Shown here: in pieces, positions 59,932 to 64,000 of the stretch
Position numbering within the stretch: the stretch's first letter is position 1
Layout of the letters: every line of letters starts with the position of its first letter
From: Paenisporosarcina quisquiliarum_A
GTDB lineage: Bacteria; Bacillota; Bacilli; Bacillales_A; Planococcaceae
Length of the DNA stretch: 64,000 nucleotides
Assembly: GCF_043641925.1 (NCBI RefSeq)
Contig: NZ_JBHZRU010000001.1
Location: forward strand, 275,002 to 339,001
Reading direction: 5' to 3'
Position numbers and translations under genes: made by a program
Notes under the pieces: model-generated
Told to the model about the DNA's origin: nothing
Database searches by the model: none
What the model saw: the letters and a program-made list of their open reading frames with translations, nothing else

Positions 59932-60435
59932 ATGAGTAATAATCGTGTATCGAGACGTCAATTCCTTAACTACACATTGATGGGTGTCGGTGGATTTATG
60001 GCCGCGGGAATGATGATGCCGATGGTACGTTTTGCAGTCGATCCAGTATTGCAAAAAGCAGAAGGCGGAGATTTTATTCCGACAAGCAAAAAAGTTGCTG
60101 AACTTACTGAAGTACCAGAACGAGTAGACTTTTCATTTGAGCAAGTTGATGCATGGTATACGTCTGAAGTGACAAGTACCGCATGGGTTTACAAGAGTGG
60201 GGATAAGATTATTGCCCTTTCACCTGTTTGTAAGCATTTAGGATGTACGGTTAACTGGGCTGGTGATAAAGGTCACCCGGATCAGTTCTTCTGTCCATGT
60301 CACGCTGGCCGTTATGAAAAAAATGGTCAAAACATTAAAGGTACACCACCTCTTGGTCCGTTGGATGAGTTCGAAGTGCGTGAAAAAGACGGTCTGTTAG
60401 AAATCGGTAAAATACGACCAAATACATTAGTTTAA
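59932..60435 (+). CDS. qcrA: Menaquinol:cytochrome c reductase iron-sulfur subunit QcrA
   Basis: Rieske protein of 167 aa, anchored by an N-terminal helix with the twin-arginine motif SRRQFLNYT. The [2Fe-2S] ligands are in CKHLGCTVNW and FFCPCHAGRYEKNG, each giving one Cys and one His plus the disulfide cysteines. It passes electrons from menaquinol to the cytochrome c domain of QcrC. The start follows AGAGGGGG. Confidence 0.96.
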   Translation: MSNNRVSRRQFLNYTLMGVGGFMAAGMMMPMVRFAVDPVLQKAEGGDFIPTSKKVAELTEVPERVDFSFEQVDAWYTSEVTSTAWVYKSGDKIIALSPVCKHLGCTVNWAGDKGHPDQFFCPCHAGRYEKNGQNIKGTPPLGPLDEFEVREKDGLLEIGKIRPNTLV

Positions 60436-60455
60436 CGTAAGGGGGTACGACGTCA

Positions 60456-61130
60456 GTGCTAAATAAGATTTATGATTGGGTGGATGAACGTCTGGATATT
60501 ACTCCTATTTGGCGTGATATTGCAGACCATGAAGTTCCAGAGCACGTAAACCCTGCACACCATTTTTCTGCATTCGTATATTGTTTCGGGGGATTAACAT
60601 TCTTCGTAACTGTAATACAAATTCTTTCTGGTATGTTTTTAACAATGTATTATGTACCAGATATCGAAAATGCTTGGCAATCGGTTTACTATTTACAAAA
60701 TGAAGTTGCATTCGGTGAAATTGTACGTGGAATGCATCACTGGGGAGCTTCTCTCGTAATTGTGATGATGTTCCTACACACATTGCGTGTATTCTTTACA
60801 GGTTCTTATAAAAAACCTCGTGAACTTAACTGGGTAGTCGGCGTATTAATTTTCGGCGTTATGTTAGGTTTAGGTTTCACAGGTTATCTACTTCCTTGGG
60901 ACATGAAAGCGTTGTTTGCAACGAAAGTAGGTATTGAAATTGCGGCGTCTGTACCATTCATTGGTGGCGCAATTAAAACCTTGTTAGCTGGAGATGAGAC
61001 CATTCTTGGTGCTCAAACGTTAACACGATTCTTTGCGATTCATGTATTCTTCTTACCAGCTGCTTTGCTTGGGTTGCTTGCAGCACACTTTATCATGATT
61101 CGTAAACAAGGTATTTCAGGACCGTTGTAA
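60456..61130 (+). CDS. qcrB: Menaquinol:cytochrome c reductase cytochrome b subunit QcrB
   Basis: Cytochrome b6-type membrane subunit of 224 aa with four membrane helices. Haem-binding histidines are in RGMHHWGASLVIVMMFLHTLRVFF and in FFAIHVFFLPAALLGLLAAH. GFTGYLLPWDMKA is the conserved quinol-site loop. The GTG start follows AAGGGGGT. The split b6 plus subunit IV arrangement is the known Bacillus type. Confidence 0.96.
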   Translation: MLNKIYDWVDERLDITPIWRDIADHEVPEHVNPAHHFSAFVYCFGGLTFFVTVIQILSGMFLTMYYVPDIENAWQSVYYLQNEVAFGEIVRGMHHWGASLVIVMMFLHTLRVFFTGSYKKPRELNWVVGVLIFGVMLGLGFTGYLLPWDMKALFATKVGIEIAASVPFIGGAIKTLLAGDETILGAQTLTRFFAIHVFFLPAALLGLLAAHFIMIRKQGISGPL

Positions 61131-61170
61131 GAAACAGCGTCTTTGATGATTTCAAAAAGGAGGGGACACT

Positions 61171-61932
61171 ATGCATCGCGGAAAAGGGATGAAATTTGTC
61201 GGGGATTCTCGTGTACCTGCTAATCGCAAACCGAATATTCCTAAAGACTATTCCGAGTATCCAGGGAAAACAGAAGCTTTCTGGCCTAACTTTTTATTAA
61301 AAGAGTGGTTAGTTGGTGCTGTATTCTTAATTGGTTATTTAATCTTAACTGTTGCGCATCCATCACCACTTGAGCGTCAAGCGGATCCAACAGATACTGC
61401 TTATATTCCATTGCCAGACTGGTATTTCTTATTTTTATATCAATTATTGAAATATGAATTTGCTTCAGGACCATACAATGTTATTGGAGCAATCGTAATG
61501 CCTGGACTTGCTTTTGGTGCATTAATGCTTGTACCATTCTTGGACAAAGGTCCAGAGCGACGTCCATTTAAACGTCCTTTGCCAACTGCATTTATGTTGT
61601 TAGCTATTGCATCAATCATTTTCTTAACTTGGGAATCTGTTGTGAACCACGACTGGGAAGCAGCAAAAGCTCAAGGGGAAATTCGTGAAGAAGCACAGTT
61701 CGATACTTCAGCAGAGGGCCATCAGATTTACATGGAATCTTCCTGTATTAACTGTCATGGTAATGCTTATGAAGGCGGACTTGGACCATCACTAGCTACG
61801 ACTGAATATACTGCTGAAGAAATTGCAAAAATTGCAAAAGAAGGTATTGGCACAATGCCTGCTGGTCAGTGGGAAGGTTCGGACGAAGATTTACAAAAAT
61901 TATCACAATTTATTGATGAATTAAGTCCATGA
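61171..61932 (+). CDS. qcrC: Menaquinol:cytochrome c reductase subunit QcrC (cytochrome b/c)
   Basis: Fusion of subunit IV and cytochrome c, 253 aa. Three membrane helices (about 48-68, 108-128, 140-158) include the PDWYF motif in PLPDWYFLFLYQLLKYE, corresponding to PEWY. The C-terminal extracytoplasmic haem c domain has C-x2-C-H in SSCINCHGNAYEGGLGP, and the Met ligand is in GTMPAGQW. Maturation of this haem needs ResBC encoded earlier in the window. Confidence 0.96.
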   Translation: MHRGKGMKFVGDSRVPANRKPNIPKDYSEYPGKTEAFWPNFLLKEWLVGAVFLIGYLILTVAHPSPLERQADPTDTAYIPLPDWYFLFLYQLLKYEFASGPYNVIGAIVMPGLAFGALMLVPFLDKGPERRPFKRPLPTAFMLLAIASIIFLTWESVVNHDWEAAKAQGEIREEAQFDTSAEGHQIYMESSCINCHGNAYEGGLGPSLATTEYTAEEIAKIAKEGIGTMPAGQWEGSDEDLQKLSQFIDELSP

Positions 61933-61941
61933 TAGTACTTA

Positions 61942-61971
61942 GAAAGAGTCAGGAAACTGGCTCTTTTTTTG
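61942..61971 (+). terminator. Terminator of qcrABC
   Basis: AAAGAGTCAG and CTGGCTCTTT pair with one G-U, loop GAAA, and a T-run. Confidence 0.9.
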
Positions 61972-62078
61972 TACAGATTTGGAAGTATTAATTTGAGGAT
62001 ATCAGTATAGGAAAAGGCATAGCATGCACTACAGTGAGAACGTGTTATGTTTTTCTAATACATAAGGAGTCGTTTTTA

Positions 62079-62678
62079 GTGAATACTATCTTTACATACG
62101 TGAAATTCATTTTATTTCATAAATCATTTATGTGGCTTTTATTCATTGTAAATTTATTTGGAACTTTATTCGGTTATTATTGGTATCAAAGTCAACTAGA
62201 GATTACACCACCAATTTTCTTAATTTTTGTTCCTGATTCACCAACAGCAAGTTTGTTTTTCACCATTGCTTTATTTGGATGGCTATTAAAATTGAATTTT
62301 AAATTGATTGAAGCACTTGCTCTCATCACATTAGTGAAATATGGACTTTGGGCTGTCGTCATGAATATTTGGACGCAAGTAGAAACTGGTCCTATTGGAT
62401 TTGAAGGATGGATGCTGGTGGTTAGTCATTTTGCTATGGCTTTGCAAGCAGTATTGTACATTCCTTTTTACAGATTTAAATGGATTCATGTCTTACTTGC
62501 CTCTATTTGGACCTTACATAATGATGTGATCGATTATGTATTTGGACAAATGCCAATTTATCGAAGTCTGAGTGAATACACTCAATCTATTGGCTATTTT
62601 ACGTTTTGGTTATCAATTGCATGTATTTTATTAGCGATTATGGTCATTAAATTGTCACGTTTGCAGCAGTCGAAATAG
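62079..62678 (+). CDS. ypjA: DUF1405 membrane protein YpjA
   Basis: Integral membrane protein of 199 aa with five to six predicted helices; family DUF1405, no known function. GTG 62079 follows AAGGAG with 9-nt spacing. The frame extends upstream to 62034 but without a ribosome site. A histidine-containing segment ASIWTLHNDVIDYVFG is typical. It follows qcrC in B. subtilis also. Confidence 0.85.
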   Translation: MNTIFTYVKFILFHKSFMWLLFIVNLFGTLFGYYWYQSQLEITPPIFLIFVPDSPTASLFFTIALFGWLLKLNFKLIEALALITLVKYGLWAVVMNIWTQVETGPIGFEGWMLVVSHFAMALQAVLYIPFYRFKWIHVLLASIWTLHNDVIDYVFGQMPIYRSLSEYTQSIGYFTFWLSIACILLAIMVIKLSRLQQSK

Positions 62679-62740
62679 TTGCTCAATTTATAGCATATCT
62701 ATAAAATAAGAGATAGATAGAAATTAGGAGGATGGTCGAT

Positions 62741-63424
62741 TTGAGTTATTCTTTTTTGATTTACTTTGCGGTAATTTTGTTGTTACCACTTTACGCGCAA
62801 TTTAAAGTCAAAAGTACGTACAAAAAGTATGCAAAAGTACGTTCAACTTCAGGTATGACAGGTGCACAAGTGGCACGTTTGATTTTAGATAGTAATGGTT
62901 TACAAGATGTGAAAGTTGTTGAAAGCCGTGGGTTTTTGAGTGATCATTATAATCCAATGACAAAAATTGTAGCACTTTCTTCTAGCAACTACCATGAAGC
63001 ATCAGTTGCTGGAACAGCAATTGCTGCCCATGAAGTTGGACATGCGATTCAACATAAAGAAGCCTATTCATTTTTGAAATTCCGTCATGCTTTAGTTCCT
63101 GTGGCAAACATTTCTTCGAATGCTTCTTGGATTTTCGTTTTAATCGGTATTTTTGCCAACCTTTCAGGCATGTTGCTTTTAGGTATCGCCTTATTAGCGA
63201 TTGGTGTAGTATTCCAAATTGTAACTTTACCAGTTGAGTTTAATGCTTCAAGCAGAGCGATGAATCAAATTGTTTCTCTAGGCGTTATTCGCAATGAAGA
63301 AGAAAAACATGCGAAGAAAGTACTGAACGCTGCCGCAATGACTTATGTTGCTGCTGCTGCAGTTGCTGTACTTGAGCTAACTCGTTTGATTTTAATCTAC
63401 ACTGGTATGAGTCGTTCAGAATAG
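62741..63424 (+). CDS. Zinc metallopeptidase, YugP family
   Basis: Membrane zinc-dependent peptidase-like protein of 227 aa. The HExxH motif is in AAHEVGHAIQHKEAY, followed by three membrane helices. NASSRAMNQIVSLG is a conserved segment. AGGAGG (62726-62731) directly touches ATG 62732 but is 9 nt from TTG 62741, so TTG is preferred. B. subtilis YugP is encoded elsewhere; the gene here stands where ypjB would be expected. Substrate unknown. Confidence 0.87.
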   Translation: MSYSFLIYFAVILLLPLYAQFKVKSTYKKYAKVRSTSGMTGAQVARLILDSNGLQDVKVVESRGFLSDHYNPMTKIVALSSSNYHEASVAGTAIAAHEVGHAIQHKEAYSFLKFRHALVPVANISSNASWIFVLIGIFANLSGMLLLGIALLAIGVVFQIVTLPVEFNASSRAMNQIVSLGVIRNEEEKHAKKVLNAAAMTYVAAAAVAVLELTRLILIYTGMSRSE

Positions 63425-63451
63425 ATAATAATAAAACAGGTTCTCCGTCAA

Positions 63452-63490
63452 ATGTTGGGGTGGAGTGAAAATCACTTCACCTCATCCAAC
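63452..63490. terminator. Hairpin inside the IS end
   Basis: GTTGGGGTGGAGTGA and TCACTTCACCTCATCCAAC pair imperfectly, then CGTGATATCCTATTTTTTT. It could stop transcripts of the zinc peptidase gene or of the opposite transposase. Confidence 0.5.
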
Positions 63491-64000
63491 GTGATATCCT
63501 ATTTTTTTATACTTGTGTGTTAATAATATCTTTGCTCGGAATCGCATGAAGCTTCTGAAGCCAAATGCATTTCTTTTCATAACTTTTGTGAGGTTATTAA
63601 TTCCCTCCAGAAAGCCATTGGAAAGATTATAGGCAAAGCTATTTAAGATCTCGATTTGCCAATTCTGTAGTGTCTTGATGACACGGTTAAATTCAGGAAT
63701 ATTGATTTGGGTAACGAGTTGATAAAATGAATGTAAAAGCTCTTTGGTCTGGAGAATCTTCTCCGGACCATTTTCTTTTGCCTGAACAAACCACTCATTA
63801 AACTTTTCTTTCAACTCATACGCTTGCTTAAGCTCATCTGACATGGAAAGATATCGATCTAAATACCAGCGATCTTCATCGGTTAATTTTTGAGAATTCC
63901 GATGGAATACATATCGCATCTTTTTACATTTCTTACGATCGTAATCATTCCAGGTAGCCTGTATTCGTCTACGCACTCCATCAAGTGCCCAGTAAATATA
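63482..64000 (-). CDS. ISL3-family transposase, C-terminal part
   Basis: C-terminal DDE transposase region of at least 172 codons. The frame stays open to the window end and reads IYWALDGVRRRIQATWNDYD, so the N-terminus lies beyond. The conserved end is NLSNGFLEGINNLTKVMKRN with the catalytic glutamate, followed by AFGFRSFMRFRAKILL, characteristic of ISL3. No internal stop is seen. Confidence 0.85.
   Translation of the reverse strand, partial: YIYWALDGVRRRIQATWNDYDRKKCKKMRYVFHRNSQKLTDEDRWYLDRYLSMSDELKQAYELKEKFNEWFVQAKENGPEKILQTKELLHSFYQLVTQINIPEFNRVIKTLQNWQIEILNSFAYNLSNGFLEGINNLTKVMKRNAFGFRSFMRFRAKILLTHKYKKIGYHVG

Larger units (their letters stand above)
63439..64000 (-). mobile_element. ISL3-family insertion sequence, right part only
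   Basis: A terminal repeat candidate GGTTCTCCGTCAAATGTTGG starts at 63439, of the GGxTCTxxGTCAAA type found in ISL3 elements. A transposase reads toward it from the window edge. The IS lies 14 bases after the stop of the zinc peptidase, and the preceding ATAAAACA may be the 8-bp target copy. The other end lies outside the window. Confidence 0.75.

Noticed and set aside
1..64000. tRNA, rRNA, prophage or a defence-system cluster
   Set aside because: No such genes or signatures were found; nearly all plus-strand genes follow the Bacillus backbone.

Overview
The window is a 64 kb chromosomal stretch of an AT-rich, endospore-forming member of the Bacillales. Gene order follows the Bacillus subtilis fur-xerD to ypjA segment closely, with all backbone genes but three (ypuF, fer, ansA) on the plus strand. 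The proteins resemble B. subtilis orthologues but several blocks are missing or moved, and intergenic repeats are abundant. This fits a Planococcaceae-like genus (Psychrobacillus, Sporosarcina, Lysinibacillus type). That placement is inference; there is no 16S gene in the window.

Layout. 1-4.1 kb: fur, xerD and the nucleoside genes deoB and pdp. 4.1-5.0 kb: a tandem array of 219-bp units. 5.2-9.7 kb: the forespore operon spoIIAA-spoIIAB-sigF, joined directly to spoVAF with spoVAA to spoVAE absent, then lysA with a tiny membrane ORF. 9.8-22.3 kb: orphan ribT, ypuF (minus), scpAB, a sporulation-type DD-carboxypeptidase, rluB, the resABCDE cytochrome c maturation and redox-control operon, and the ECF pair sigX-rsiX. 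22.3-31 kb: an FMN riboswitch with ribU, ferredoxin, ypbB-recQ, a LysM protein, a CBS protein, a phosphoesterase, a MerR/B12 (CarH-type) regulator and the bacillithiol disulfide reductase. 31-45 kb: ansA, prsW, sleB-ypeB, the PilZ protein motI/ypfA, cmk, plsC, an S1 protein, fni, der, gpsA, two small envelope genes and spoIVA. 45-64 kb: hbs, folE, mtrB, hepS-menG-hepT, ndk, cheR, the aromatic supraoperon aroF-aroB-aroH-hisC-tyrA-aroA without trp genes, ypiA, ypiB, ypiF, the qcrABC menaquinol:cytochrome c reductase, ypjA, a zinc peptidase and the end of an ISL3-type insertion sequence.

Themes. Sporulation and germination (sigF locus, spoVAF, dacB, sleB-ypeB, spoIVA), menaquinone respiration (hepS/menG/hepT, res, qcr, fer), cell-cycle and chromosome functions (xerD, scpAB, hbs, der, recQ) and aromatic biosynthesis share one collinear block. 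Accessory content is mainly non-coding: the 219-bp array with nested 21-bp repeats, and two families of small inverted-repeat elements sharing a CCGCGGAAAGCG-like core at five sites. I found no phage, CRISPR array, tRNA or rRNA, and no gene cluster that looks like an undescribed multi-protein system. The most unusual signals are the nested repeat array, the spoVAF gene lacking a normal start codon after an apparent deletion, the CarH-type photoreceptor-like regulator and the small inverted-repeat elements.
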